A stretch of DNA of 64,000 nucleotides from positions 310,001 through 374,000 of the forward strand of contig NZ_QVQT02000001.1 of NCBI RefSeq assembly GCF_003428625.2, read 5' to 3'. Positions 7,383 through 15,910 of this stretch are shown here, piece by piece. The notes under the pieces are model-generated. The model saw nothing but the letters and a program-made list of their open reading frames with translations, had not been told where the DNA came from and searched no databases. The translations under genes were made by a program, and so were the position numbers. The number at the start of each line of letters is the position of its first letter. Within the stretch, counting starts at the first letter, position 1. Source of the DNA: Paracidobacterium acidisoli. Lineage in GTDB: Bacteria; Acidobacteriota; Terriglobia; Terriglobales; Acidobacteriaceae.

Positions 7383-7788
7383 CCCTGCTTCGGCATCGGG
7401 CAGCCGGCAAGCGGCTCACCCTCTGCCCTCCCAAACTGCCTGACCGGCCTCGAAAAACCGGTCAGGCGAAGCCATATCCCTCAGTCTGCGGTCCATCCTT
7501 CCTGCCTGAACTTTCCGCATTCTTCCACTCCGAAAAAACGTGATAAAGTGCGGTTGCAAACAAAATAGCCCTCTGCTCGTTGCGTAATGTGAATTATGCT
7601 ATGCGGCATACCCACCCAAAACGGTGACGGCAGGGCCTCCGGAGAGGAAAAACAGACGCATGGAAGGTCCGGAAACATCACGAAAGGCAAATGCCGAACA
7701 GCGTTACGCCCTGCGTGAAAGACACAATTGTTTTTTTGAACCAGATACGCCTGTCCGCATGGCAGACACGGCGGCGCGAGGAAATCTC
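7383..7788. other. Intergenic region before the quinoprotein gene
   Basis: The 406-base stretch holds the hairpin at 7439-7466 and, further on, AT-richer sequence around 7540-7610 that probably carries the quinoprotein promoter. The quinoprotein frame is open from 7624, but nothing before 7789 resembles the family or has a ribosome-binding site. Confidence 0.45.
7439..7466 (+). terminator. Hairpin terminator candidate after the SDR gene
   Basis: A perfect 9-base stem: CCTGACCGG (7439-7447) and CCGGTCAGG (7458-7466), around a 10-base loop with an A5 run. No T-tract follows. The left arm matches the hairpin at 3509. Confidence 0.6.
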
Positions 7789-10059
7789 ATGAGCAGGCTC
7801 CGCCTGGTTGTTCCCGCTGTTTTGGCCGCTTTCGTCTGCGGCGGAACCTTGTTCGCGCAGCAGACCCGGACCACCTGGGAGGATTACCTGGGCGGGCCCG
7901 ACAGCTCGCACTACTCGGCCCTGAAGCAGATCAACACCGGCAACGTGAATAAGCTCGAGGTTGCCTGGACCTATCAGACCGGCGACGAGCTGAGCTATAC
8001 ATTCAGTCCCATGGTCGTCGACAACGTCGCTTATTTCGCGGCGAAGAGCGGTTCGCTGGTGGCAGTCGACGCAACCACCGGCAAAGAGCTGTGGGTTCAC
8101 AACTTTGGACCCACCACCGGCATGCCTTCCCGCTTCGGCGGCATCGCCGGCATGCGCGGCGCAAACTACTGGCAGAGTAAGGATGGAAAGGACCGCCGTA
8201 TCTTCGTGCCTGCGGGCGGCTTCGAGCAGGCCATCGACGCGCAGACCGGCAAGCTCGTCGACTCCTTCGCCGATCACGGCAAGCTCGACCTGAAGATCGG
8301 CATCGACCGCACCGGCAGGCCGCTCTCCTCGCGCACCCCGGGCCGCATCTTCGAGAACATCCTGATCCTCGGCAGCGCCACCGGCGAGGGATACCTCGCG
8401 CCTCCGGGAGACATTCGCGCCTTCGACACCGTTACCGGCAAGCTTCTCTGGGTCTTCCATACGATTCCACGGCCGGGCGAGCCTGGATATGACACCTGGC
8501 CCAAAGATGCCTACAAATACATGGGCGGCGTAGACGTGTGGGGCGAAATCACCGTCGATCCGAAGCGCGGCATCGCCTACTTCCCGATCGCTTCAGCCAA
8601 GTACGAGCTCTACGGCGCCGACCGTCCGGGCGACAACCTTTATGCCGACTGCCTGCTGGCGCTCGACGCGCGCACCGGTAAGCAGCTCTGGCACTTCCAG
8701 ACCATCCACCACGATGTCTGGGACTACGATCCCGACGCGGCGCCGCAGCTCGCGACCGTGAAACACGACGGCAAAATGGTCGACGCCGTCGCGCTCGCCT
8801 CGAAGAACGGCTTTCTCTATGTCTTTAACCGGGTTACCGGGCAGCCGCTCTGGCCGATCGTCGAGCGTCCCGTTCCGGCCAGCGACGCCCCCGGTGAAGT
8901 CACCTCGAAGACCCAGCCTTTCCCGACCGTCGTCCCCCCATTTGGACGCCAGGGCATGACGGTGAACGACATGTACGAGGGCTTCATGAAGCCAGACGAA
9001 GTCGCCTGGTGGAAGGAGCGTCTCTCGAAGGCCAAGACCGGTTTCTACATGCCGCCTTCCGTCGGAGCGGATACGATTAACCTTCCCAGCGTGAACGGTG
9101 GCACCCTCTTCTTCGGCACCGGCGCGGACCCGACAAACGGCACCGTCTACGTCCTGTCGAAGGATATGCCGTCCATTGTCAAGCTGGTGCCGGAGGGTGA
9201 ATCCACCACCGCAAATGCCGGCAATCTGATCCCCACCCGCTCGCACACCGAAGCGCGCCGCTCCAGAGGAGGATTCCCGACTCAGGAGGAGATGGGACGC
9301 GGCGTCTACGAACAGAACTGCCAGGTCTGCCATGGCCCCGAGCTGAAGGGCGATCGCGGACCCGAGATCGATACGGCCATAAATACCCTGGGGCTGGAAA
9401 CGGTCCGCAATACCATCACGAACGGCAGAGGCGGCATGCCCTCCTTCTCCGGACTGCCGGCACAATCCATGAACCAGCTTCTGGCGTTTCTCAAGTCGCC
9501 CGATCTGGCTCCTCCGGGCTCAGCGCCTTCCGCTGCCACCCAGGCCATGATGAAGTCGTTTTCCGAGCCCGATTACCCCGATGATGTCGACGGTCCCACC
9601 CGCTACAAAACCGGTTACGGAAACGAGCCCTATGTCATCACTCCGCCGTGGAGCACCATCACCGCCTACGATCTGAACACCGGCAAAATCAGGTGGAAGA
9701 CGCCCTATGGCGGTGTTCCCCAGGCGCCTGCGGGAGACAAAATGAAGGGGAACATCTATCCCAAGAGCGGGTTTGTGGTCACCGCCGGAGGGCTGCTCCT
9801 CTTTGCCGGCAATGACGCGAAGCTTTACGCCGTAAACAGCGCCACCGGCAAAATCATCTTCAGCAAGGACCTGCAGAACGGATCGCAGGGTGTTCCCGCA
9901 GTCTATGAAGTGAATGGACGCGAGTACATTCTGGTTGCCGTCAGCGGTGGAGGCACGCCCTATCCCCAGGGAGCCTACATGCCGCCCGGCGGTACCTCCA
10001 GCCCTTCGACCGGGAAGGAATACGTCGCCTTCGCGCTGCCGGAAGCCGGTAAAAACTAA
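7789..10059 (+). CDS. PQQ-dependent dehydrogenase with cytochrome c domain
   Basis: A 756-residue exported quinoprotein. GAGGAAAT precedes ATG 7789, and a signal peptide ends around LFAQQ. Propeller repeats with W-docking style segments (WEDYLGG, GKELWVHNFG, GKLLWVFHTIPRPGEPGYDTWP, GKQLWHFQTIHHDVWDYD) resemble PQQ glucose or alcohol dehydrogenases. A cytochrome c domain with C511-QV-C514-H515 and a methionine-containing stretch (MPSFSGLP) is inserted before the last propeller blades, which resume at ITAYDLNTGKIRW. Electrons from the oxidised sugar or alcohol would thus pass from PQQ to haem within one chain. No PQQ-synthesis genes are seen nearby. The gene is convergent with the MBL-rhodanese gene across a shared terminator. 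Confidence 0.9.
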   Translation: MSRLRLVVPAVLAAFVCGGTLFAQQTRTTWEDYLGGPDSSHYSALKQINTGNVNKLEVAWTYQTGDELSYTFSPMVVDNVAYFAAKSGSLVAVDATTGKELWVHNFGPTTGMPSRFGGIAGMRGANYWQSKDGKDRRIFVPAGGFEQAIDAQTGKLVDSFADHGKLDLKIGIDRTGRPLSSRTPGRIFENILILGSATGEGYLAPPGDIRAFDTVTGKLLWVFHTIPRPGEPGYDTWPKDAYKYMGGVDVWGEITVDPKRGIAYFPIASAKYELYGADRPGDNLYADCLLALDARTGKQLWHFQTIHHDVWDYDPDAAPQLATVKHDGKMVDAVALASKNGFLYVFNRVTGQPLWPIVERPVPASDAPGEVTSKTQPFPTVVPPFGRQGMTVNDMYEGFMKPDEVAWWKERLSKAKTGFYMPPSVGADTINLPSVNGGTLFFGTGADPTNGTVYVLSKDMPSIVKLVPEGESTTANAGNLIPTRSHTEARRSRGGFPTQEEMGRGVYEQNCQVCHGPELKGDRGPEIDTAINTLGLETVRNTITNGRGGMPSFSGLPAQSMNQLLAFLKSPDLAPPGSAPSAATQAMMKSFSEPDYPDDVDGPTRYKTGYGNEPYVITPPWSTITAYDLNTGKIRWKTPYGGVPQAPAGDKMKGNIYPKSGFVVTAGGLLLFAGNDAKLYAVNSATGKIIFSKDLQNGSQGVPAVYEVNGREYILVAVSGGGTPYPQGAYMPPGGTSSPSTGKEYVAFALPEAGKN

Positions 10060-10084
10060 TAACCCGCAGAACAAACCCAGCCTC

Positions 10085-10119
10085 GCCGGGGCATGACGGA
10101 CACAATCGTCATCCCCGGC
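10085..10119. terminator. Bidirectional terminator between convergent genes
   Basis: GCCGGGG-c-ATGACG (10085-10098) pairs with CGTCATCCCCGGC (10107-10119) around an 8-base loop: 13 base pairs with one bulge. It lies between the stops of the quinoprotein and the MBL-rhodanese gene and can serve both. Confidence 0.75.
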
Positions 10120-10176
10120 AAAGCAGAAAATCTTCCGCCTCTCCGTATTGCCGCCCTGCACCGTCCCTGCTGAAAA

Positions 10177-11577
10177 TCAGACCTTCAAATTGGCCGGCAG
10201 TTTAGCCGCCTCCCAGGCAGCCAGTCCGCCCGCCATCTCGATCAGATCGCCGATCCCGTGCCGCTGCAGAATGCTGCACGCAATTGAGGAGCGGTACCCG
10301 CCCGCGCAGTAAACCGCAACGCGATCTCCGCGCGGAATCTCCGCAATGCGCTCCTGCAGATGATTCAGAGGAATATTCACGCTGCCGGGAATATGCCTGG
10401 CCTCCCACTCCCGCGGATTCCGTACATCCAGCAGAACCGGTGGCGCAGCTCCCTCCAGCTCCTCTGCAATCGTCGCGGCGCTGTGCCGCTCCGTCTGGCG
10501 GATCAGCTCCGGCCTCTCCGCCAGCGCCGCCATGCCCCTGTCCAGATACCCTCTGACGTGATCGAAGCCGATGCGCCCCAGGCGCAGGGCCGCCTCCTGC
10601 TCCCGTCCCGGCTCCGCAATAATGACGATCGGCGTGGCCCGGTCCAGCAGTGTGCCGGCCCATGTCGCATATTGACCGCCCAGTCCGATATTGACGCTCC
10701 CCGTCAGATGCCCCTTGGCAAATTCGGCCGCATCCCGCACATCCAGCACCTGTACATTCGTCACTCCCAGCTCGATCAGCTCTTCGAGCGTGATCGGATG
10801 CAGCGCTTTTTCGAGGTTGCTCTCGAGCGTCGCCCGCTCGCGCGTGTTCAGTATGGCGTCGTAGGTAAAGTACTGCGGAGCATCCGGCTGGTCGGCCGTC
10901 ACCAGGCGGATAAACTCCTCCTTCGCCATCGGCTGCAGGGCATAATTCATACGCCGCTGATCGCCGAGCGAAGACACCGTATCGGAGGAGAGCTGCTTGC
11001 CGCAGAGCGAGCCGGCTCCATGCGCCGGATACACCAGCGTCTCATCCGGCAGCGGAAGCAGCTTGTCATGCAGCGAATCGTAAAGATGAGCGCCCAGGTC
11101 GTTGGCAGTCCATCCCAGCGAGGCCCGCAGGTCCGGCCGCCCCACATCGCCGATAAACAGCGTATCGCCCGTCAGCACCGCGTAAGGCTTCTCCCGATCC
11201 TTCCCCGGATCGAAGACCAGAATCGAAATCGACTCGATCGTGTGCCCCGGTGTTTCCATCACCTCGAGCCGCATCCCCGGAAAATCGAGGCTGTCTCCAT
11301 CGCCCATGGGCATAAAGGCATATTCGGCCTCGGCGCGGCGGCCAAGACAGATCGCTGCACCGCACCGGTCGCGCAGCTCCAGGTGCCCGGCGACAAAGTC
11401 GGCGTGAAAATGCGTCAGAAACACGTGGCGTATCCGCAGACCCGCCTTCTCCGCGTCCGCCACATACTGTTCCACATCGCGCTGCGGATCGACAATCACC
11501 GCCGTCGCGCTCGCCTCATCGCCCAGCAGGTAGGAGGCATGCGCCAGGCACCCCAGATAGTACTGTTTGAGAATCAT
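10177..11577 (-). CDS. MBL-fold persulfide dioxygenase fused to two rhodanese domains (CstB-like)
   Basis: A 466-residue three-domain protein. Residues 1-240 are an ETHE1-like metallo-beta-lactamase domain with the metal motif THFHADFVAGH (His56, His58, Asp60), then METPGHTIES and LTGDTLFIGDVGRPDL. Two rhodanese domains follow. The first has IIAEPGREQEA at its active loop and no cysteine; the second has VYCAGGYRSS with the catalytic Cys. The order matches CstB-type persulfide-oxidising sulfurtransferases of sulfide detoxification. GTGGAGG lies 6 bases before ATG 11577; a longer frame begins at 11622 without such a site. It probably converts low-molecular-weight persulfides to thiosulfate or sulfite. 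Confidence 0.9.
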   Translation of the reverse strand: MILKQYYLGCLAHASYLLGDEASATAVIVDPQRDVEQYVADAEKAGLRIRHVFLTHFHADFVAGHLELRDRCGAAICLGRRAEAEYAFMPMGDGDSLDFPGMRLEVMETPGHTIESISILVFDPGKDREKPYAVLTGDTLFIGDVGRPDLRASLGWTANDLGAHLYDSLHDKLLPLPDETLVYPAHGAGSLCGKQLSSDTVSSLGDQRRMNYALQPMAKEEFIRLVTADQPDAPQYFTYDAILNTRERATLESNLEKALHPITLEELIELGVTNVQVLDVRDAAEFAKGHLTGSVNIGLGGQYATWAGTLLDRATPIVIIAEPGREQEAALRLGRIGFDHVRGYLDRGMAALAERPELIRQTERHSAATIAEELEGAAPPVLLDVRNPREWEARHIPGSVNIPLNHLQERIAEIPRGDRVAVYCAGGYRSSIACSILQRHGIGDLIEMAGGLAAWEAAKLPANLKV

Positions 11578-11802
11578 GACAAGCCTCCACGTGAACGCAC
11601 CGTTATCTCCATGCCGCAGCACATGCCTTCAGCCGGCCGCGGTATGCATTTAAATCATGCTGCAGCGCTGACCTCTTCGTAAACGAGGCGCACATGCGTG
11701 GAGTTGCGGAAGAAGATACGCAAAGAAGCGCGTCGAGGCAAGCAGCATCTCCGGCGCAGGAGATCATCAGGGACAAACCACCGGGAAGCCCGGCCTGTCG
11801 CA

Positions 11803-12888
11803 TCAGTCCGCCTGGACGAAAAGCCGCCGCCGCAGGAAGAACGCTGCATTCACCAGACCGATGAGTGCCGGAACTTCGATCAGCGGCCCCACCACTCCGA
11901 CAAACGCCTCTCCGGAATTCAGCCCGAACACTGCGACCGCGACTGCTATCGCCAGCTCGAAGTTATTTCCGGCGGCGGTGAAGGAGAGCGTGGCTGATTG
12001 TGCGTAATTCGCCCCGAGCCGTTTTCCCATCCAGAAGCTCACCAGAAACATCACGAGAAAGTACACCACCAGCGGCGCGGCAATCTTCACCACATCCAGA
12101 GGCAGCCGCACGATCAGGTCGCCCTTGAGAGAGAACATCACCAGAATCGTGAAGAGCAGCGCAACCAGCGTAAGGGGGCTGATGCGCTGCACAAAGCGGG
12201 TGGTGTACCACTCTTCGCCCTTTGCGCGGATGAGTGCATACCGCGTCAGGAAGCCTGCCGCAAACGGCACACCGAGGTACAGCCCAACACTCTCCGCAAT
12301 CTGCCCAATGCCGATCCTGACGGCCATGCCCTGAAGCCCGAACCATCCAGGCAGGACAGTAAGGAACAGCCACGCATAGACGCTGTAGAAGAGCAGCTGA
12401 AAAACGCTGTTGATTGCAACCAGCCCGGCAACGTAATCCGTATCGCCTTCCGCAAGCTCATTCCACACCAGCACCATCGCAATGCACCGTGCAAGGCCGA
12501 TCAGGATCAGTCCGCGCATGTACGCAGGCTCACTCCGCAGAAAGGCGACAGCGAGCGCAAACATCAACACCGGGCCGATAAGCCAGTTCTGCACCAGCGA
12601 CAGCCCCAGTACCCGACGATTACGGAAGACCTCACCCAGCTTCTCATAGCGAACTTTAGCCAGTGGCGGGAACATCATCACAATCAGACCGACGGCAATC
12701 GGAATATTCGTCGTACCGCGTTGAAAGCGATTGACGAACGCAGCCGAGCCGGGAACGAAGTGCCCGATGCTCACGCCTGCCGCCATCGCAAGGAATATCC
12801 AGAGCGTCAGATAGCGGTCGAGGAATGACAGCCGTCTCCGCTGTGCCGGAGCACACACGCGCCCCTGTGTTGTCGCTGCGGCTCCCAT
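11803..12888 (-). CDS. acr3: ACR3-family arsenite efflux transporter
   Basis: A 361-residue membrane protein with about ten helices, of the ACR3 branch of the bile/arsenite/riboflavin transporter superfamily. Diagnostic segments are [15 protein letters not shown], with the essential Cys in the fourth helix, and [13 protein letters not shown], with the conserved Glu. Start choice: ATG at 12888 overlaps the arsR stop as TGATG and has GAGG 7 bases upstream; a start at 12906 (six residues longer) is possible. It exports As(OH)3 using the proton-motive force. It is translationally coupled to arsR and is the final gene of the leftward ars operon. Confidence 0.93.
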   Translation of the reverse strand: MGAAATTQGRVCAPAQRRRLSFLDRYLTLWIFLAMAAGVSIGHFVPGSAAFVNRFQRGTTNIPIAVGLIVMMFPPLAKVRYEKLGEVFRNRRVLGLSLVQNWLIGPVLMFALAVAFLRSEPAYMRGLILIGLARCIAMVLVWNELAEGDTDYVAGLVAINSVFQLLFYSVYAWLFLTVLPGWFGLQGMAVRIGIGQIAESVGLYLGVPFAAGFLTRYALIRAKGEEWYTTRFVQRISPLTLVALLFTILVMFSLKGDLIVRLPLDVVKIAAPLVVYFLVMFLVSFWMGKRLGANYAQSATLSFTAAGNNFELAIAVAVAVFGLNSGEAFVGVVGPLIEVPALIGLVNAAFFLRRRLFVQAD

Positions 12889-13298
12889 CAGCAGGCCTCG
12901 CAGCATGATTCAGTGACAGCAGCCGGAAGCGGAGCGCCATCGAGCGCATACTTCGCGGGCGAGCAGCAGGCCCTTGTAAGGCGCGCCCGGTCCGCCTGCA
13001 TCGCCCTGTCTTCCTTCAGCCAGTCAAGCGTCTGCCTCAGAATCTGAGCCGCTCCGATATGCGGAGGCATAACAATGCGGTAGTGCATCCACTTGCCCTC
13101 GCGCCGGGCTGAGACGATGCCGGCGTTCCGCAGATACGCGAGATGCCGGGAGATCTTCGGCTGCGGGCCGCCCAGAATCTCGACGAAGTAGCAAACGCAT
13201 ACCTCCTGCTCCCCCATCAGATTGAGAAGGCGAAGGCGCGTGTTATCGCCGAGAGCCTGAAAGAACTGCTGCATGTCGAACTGAGCTTTTCGACCCAT
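12888..13298 (-). CDS. arsR: ArsR arsenic-responsive repressor
   Basis: A 136-residue winged-helix repressor. The arsenite-sensing pair CVC (Cys34, Cys36) is in helix 3 ([13 protein letters not shown]), and the recognition helix is [19 protein letters not shown]. The C-terminus is unusually cysteine-rich (RACCSPAK, then ESCCEAC), giving extra potential As(III) ligands. The start at 13298 has no Shine-Dalgarno sequence and falls about 7 bases after a TATATA -10, so the message may be leaderless. It is divergent from arsM and coupled to acr3. It should repress both directions until arsenite binds. Confidence 0.92.
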   Translation of the reverse strand: MGRKAQFDMQQFFQALGDNTRLRLLNLMGEQEVCVCYFVEILGGPQPKISRHLAYLRNAGIVSARREGKWMHYRIVMPPHIGAAQILRQTLDWLKEDRAMQADRARLTRACCSPAKYALDGAPLPAAVTESCCEAC

Positions 13299-13304
13299 GC
13301 TTAA

Positions 13305-13358
13305 TATATACGCGTTGACGAATGTGACTGCAATGGATATATTCACCTGAGCGAATAT
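13305..13358. promoter_or_regulatory. Overlapping divergent ars promoters and operator
   Basis: Rightward: TTGACG (13315-13320), 17 bases, TATATT (13338-13343). Leftward, read on the minus strand: TTGCAG (13333-13328), 17 bases, TATATA (13310-13305). The inverted repeat ATATTC-N8-GAATAT (13339-13358) covers the rightward -10 and start point. A second, looser pair AATATAT/ATATATT flanks the region. One repressor could close both promoters. Confidence 0.78.
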
Positions 13359-13373
13359 GTTGCGAGGTGGATC

Positions 13374-14267
13374 ATGGCTGAGATTCTCGATTCCGTCCGA
13401 TCGAAGTACGGCGCAGTCGCCGAGAGCACCCTTTCCGGCAACGATGCGGGGGTAAAGGCCGTGGCCGAAGCCTTCGGCTATTCGGCAGACGAGCTGACCT
13501 CCATTCCGGCAGAGGCAAATATGGGGCTGTCCTGCGGCAATCCCACTGTGACCGCGCATCTGCGGCCCGGCGAAGTTGTCGTGGACCTCGGCTCCGGCGG
13601 TGGCCTGGACGTGTTTCTGGCTGCGAAGAAGGTAGGGCCGGAGGGCCGCGTCATCGGCATCGACATGACTCCGGCCATGATCGAGCGGGCGCGGGCGAAC
13701 GCGGTATCCGGCGGCTACACCAACGTGGAGTTTTACCAGTCCACCATCGACGCCATCCCGCTGCCCGATGCTTCGGTCGACTGCGTCATCTCGAACTGCG
13801 TCCTGAACCTCGCGCCCGACAAGCCCGCCGTCTTCCGCGAGATAGCCCGCATCCTCAGACCCGGCGGCCGCCTCGCCGTCAGTGACATCGCCCTTAAAGG
13901 TGAGCTGCCCGAGGCCATCGCCCGCAGCATGGCCGCCTACGTGGGTTGCATCGCCGGTGCAATCAGAATCGACGACTACCGCACCGGGCTGCTCGCTGCC
14001 GGCTTCGAGCATGTTGAGATCGTGGACAGCGGCGCGGACCTGAACGCATACGCGAAAGTGGAGAACCAGTCCGGTTGTTGTTCCCCGGCAATGGATGGGA
14101 GTGCGTGCTGCTCCGCTGCAACCGTTCCGGATACGGCCACGCTTCACGCAGAGCTGTCAGAGCTGCTGAATCAGTACGACGTGAACGCAGCAGCCGCCAG
14201 CGTAAAGGTATACGCCATCAAACCGAAGTCTGCGGCTTCCTGCTGCGGGCTCGACTGCTGCGCATAA
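13374..14267 (+). CDS. arsM: Arsenite S-adenosylmethionine methyltransferase
   Basis: A 297-residue class I methyltransferase of the ArsM family. The SAM motif is [13 protein letters not shown] (70-82) and motif II is [12 protein letters not shown]. The three arsenic-binding cysteines are all there: Cys54 (MGLSCGNP), Cys142 (ISNCVLNL) and Cys192 (YVGCIAGA). The C-terminal extension carries CC pairs ([20 protein letters not shown]) that probably bind further arsenite. GAGGTGG precedes the ATG. It converts As(III) to methylated, partly volatile forms. It is the first gene of the rightward ars operon, followed 14 bases later by arsC. Confidence 0.93.
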   Translation: MAEILDSVRSKYGAVAESTLSGNDAGVKAVAEAFGYSADELTSIPAEANMGLSCGNPTVTAHLRPGEVVVDLGSGGGLDVFLAAKKVGPEGRVIGIDMTPAMIERARANAVSGGYTNVEFYQSTIDAIPLPDASVDCVISNCVLNLAPDKPAVFREIARILRPGGRLAVSDIALKGELPEAIARSMAAYVGCIAGAIRIDDYRTGLLAAGFEHVEIVDSGADLNAYAKVENQSGCCSPAMDGSACCSAATVPDTATLHAELSELLNQYDVNAAAASVKVYAIKPKSAASCCGLDCCA

Positions 14268-14281
14268 GCAGAGGAGACGAC

Positions 14282-14680
14282 ATGCTCAGGGTAATCTTCG
14301 CCTGCGTTCACAATGCCGGACGCTCACAGATGGCCGCCGCCTTCTTCAACCAGCTCGCAGACCCACAGAAAGCGCAGGCCATATCAGCGGGCACGGAGCC
14401 GGGCGAGCGCGTCCATCCTGAAGTCCAGGCCGTAATGCAGGAGATCGGCATCGACCTCAGCCACGCGAAGCCCCGCAAGCTCACCGAGGACCTGGCGAAG
14501 GATGCTCAGCTGCTCATCACGATGGGCTGCGGGGATAAGTGCCCGTATGTCCCGGGTCTGCGCCGCGGTGACTGGCCTCTCCGCGATCCGAAGGGATTGC
14601 CCGCAGAGGAAGTCCGGGCGATACGCGACGAGGTGAAGCACCGCGTAGCGGAGCTGATCCACAACGAAGCTGTGTCCTGA
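14282..14680 (+). CDS. arsC: Arsenate reductase, low-molecular-weight phosphatase (thioredoxin) type
   Basis: A 132-residue ArsC with the P-loop CVHNAGRS (Cys8 to Arg14, CX5R) and the two further redox cysteines at 83 and 87 in MGCGDKCPYVPG, the pattern of thioredoxin-coupled arsenate reductases. Asp102 in WPLRDPKG is the general acid. The start at 14282 follows GAGGAGA closely; the frame is open upstream through arsM. It reduces As(V) to As(III), which feeds both Acr3 export and ArsM methylation in this locus. Confidence 0.93.
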   Translation: MLRVIFACVHNAGRSQMAAAFFNQLADPQKAQAISAGTEPGERVHPEVQAVMQEIGIDLSHAKPRKLTEDLAKDAQLLITMGCGDKCPYVPGLRRGDWPLRDPKGLPAEEVRAIRDEVKHRVAELIHNEAVS

Positions 14681-14983
14681 TGCGTTCGTCCTGAAAGAGT
14701 CAGGAAAAGCGCTCATTCCGGATGCAATCCCTGTTTCCCGCCTTTCGCAGGTGCTCGGGAATCGCCGGACACTCCACAGTCATTCCATACAAAAATCTGC
14801 CGGTCGATGAGTCCGCAAGCATGCTCAAGCATGGCGCGGCAGCCGCTCGCCAGAGCCGGGCTGTAAGTTTTATCCCTTCTTTATAACTTCCGGAGTGTAC
14901 TGAAAACGTGGCAATGGTCTGGTTCAGCCGATGCTGAGCCGGGATTCCAGTCCGGAGGGAGCCTGTCTCGGATTCAGGGCCAA
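14681..14983. other. Intergenic gap inside the arsenic region
   Basis: This 303-base stretch has a weak hairpin TCCTGA-aagag-TCAGGA (14689-14705) just after arsC and an AT-rich patch near 14876-14910 that could hold a promoter for the acetyltransferase. No gene is supported here. Confidence 0.4.
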
Positions 14984-15529
14984 ATGGGAACTGACGTCGG
15001 CGCTGTTATTACCGAAAAAAATGCTTCCGGCGCATCGCAATGCCTGGTTCGTTCTGCCACTCCGGCCGATATTCCTTACATCACCGCCATCTACTCCCGA
15101 TTCGTCACGACGAGTACGGCGACCTCTGAGATGACCGCTCCGGCGGAGCCGGAGATGTTTCGCCGATGGCGGGCGGTGCTCGATCGCGGTCTGCCCTATC
15201 TGGTCGCCGAGCTGGAGGGTTATGTCGTCGGCTTTTGCTACGCCTCTCAGTTCCGCCCCCGCGAAGGTTACCGCTACACGGTGGAAGATTCGATTTACGT
15301 GCGGCCCGACTGTATTGGTCACGGCGTCGGCCGGCTGCTGCTGTCGGATCTGATCGGGCAATGCCGCGAAAAGGGGTGCCACTCCATGGTGGCCTGCATT
15401 CTGGGAGTGAACCCTTCCTCAATCGCTCTGCATACAACGCTCGGCTTTCAACAGGTCGGCCAGTTGCCGGACGCAGCGTACAAATTCGGCGAATGGCTGC
15501 ATCTGCTGATCATGCAGCGCCTTTTGTAG
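14984..15529 (+). CDS. GNAT acetyltransferase, phosphinothricin acetyltransferase/ArsN1-like
   Basis: A 181-residue GNAT enzyme of the Pat/Bar group. The signature N-terminal segment is RSATPADIPYITAIYSRFV, followed by STATSEMTAPAEPEMFRRW, the RPREGYRYTVEDSIYVRPD strand region and the acetyl-CoA loop GHGVGRLLL. HTTLGF and the C-terminal Trp segment (FGEWLHLLIMQR) also fit. Family members acetylate phosphinothricin or methionine sulfoximine. A related group, ArsN1, is found in ars operons and detoxifies organoarsenicals. Its position 303 bases after arsC makes the ArsN1 role plausible but not shown. No good ribosome-binding site precedes ATG 14984. Confidence 0.82.
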   Translation: MGTDVGAVITEKNASGASQCLVRSATPADIPYITAIYSRFVTTSTATSEMTAPAEPEMFRRWRAVLDRGLPYLVAELEGYVVGFCYASQFRPREGYRYTVEDSIYVRPDCIGHGVGRLLLSDLIGQCREKGCHSMVACILGVNPSSIALHTTLGFQQVGQLPDAAYKFGEWLHLLIMQRLL

Positions 15530-15644
15530 CCTGCAGACAGAGTGCTGCCTGCTCTCTTTCCATCCTGATTTCCTGCCTGAAAAAAAAGGATTATCGCTGG
15601 CATACAATTTCGCGCCATTCGTTAAAATGAAGGAGTGAGAACAA

Positions 15645-15679
15645 AAGCCCATCCTTTAAAGGGACGGGCTTTTTCTTTT
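15645..15679 (+). terminator. Strong rho-independent terminator
   Basis: AAGCCC-A-TCC and GGGACGGGCTT form a GC-rich stem with a short AAA/TTT loop, followed by TTTTTCTTTT. An AT-rich TTAAAAT-like element at 15622-15628 lies only 20 bases upstream, so a very short transcript could also end here. Confidence 0.75.
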
Positions 15680-15910
15680 GGCTCAGGAAGAAGAGGGGGA
15701 GCCGGCATACCAGAAGCCCGTGGTTCTGCCCCATCACGGCCGTGAACTTTGGCAAAACCATCCAAAACGGCCGGATTTTGAGAGGGTCAATCCCTTTAAA
15801 AACAGCAGCTTAGCCAGGTATAACCGAGGTAATCCCCTGCTAAACCGCTGAAAGCATGGCACTTGCCGGACAGGGGTGGTACAAAATCAAAGTTGTCAAA
15901 AACCACGCCC
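15680..15910. other. Non-coding region downstream of uvrB
   Basis: No convincing gene. It holds a 10-base palindrome CACGGCCGTG (15735-15744). There is also an imperfect long-arm hairpin: CAGGGGTGGT (15870-15879) and ACCACGCCCT (15901-15910), with an AT-rich interval reading TTGACA on the minus strand (15899-15894). It could be a dispersed intergenic repeat or uvrB 3' structure; this cannot be decided from one copy. Confidence 0.4.

Noticed and set aside
10360-11682. A 440-codon plus-strand frame opposite the MBL-rhodanese gene
   Set aside because: An antisense shadow caused by high GC at codon third positions; the minus strand has full family motifs.
11998-12828. A 276-codon plus-strand frame opposite acr3
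   Set aside because: The translation is His/Gln/Arg-rich without domains, while acr3 on the minus strand is clear.
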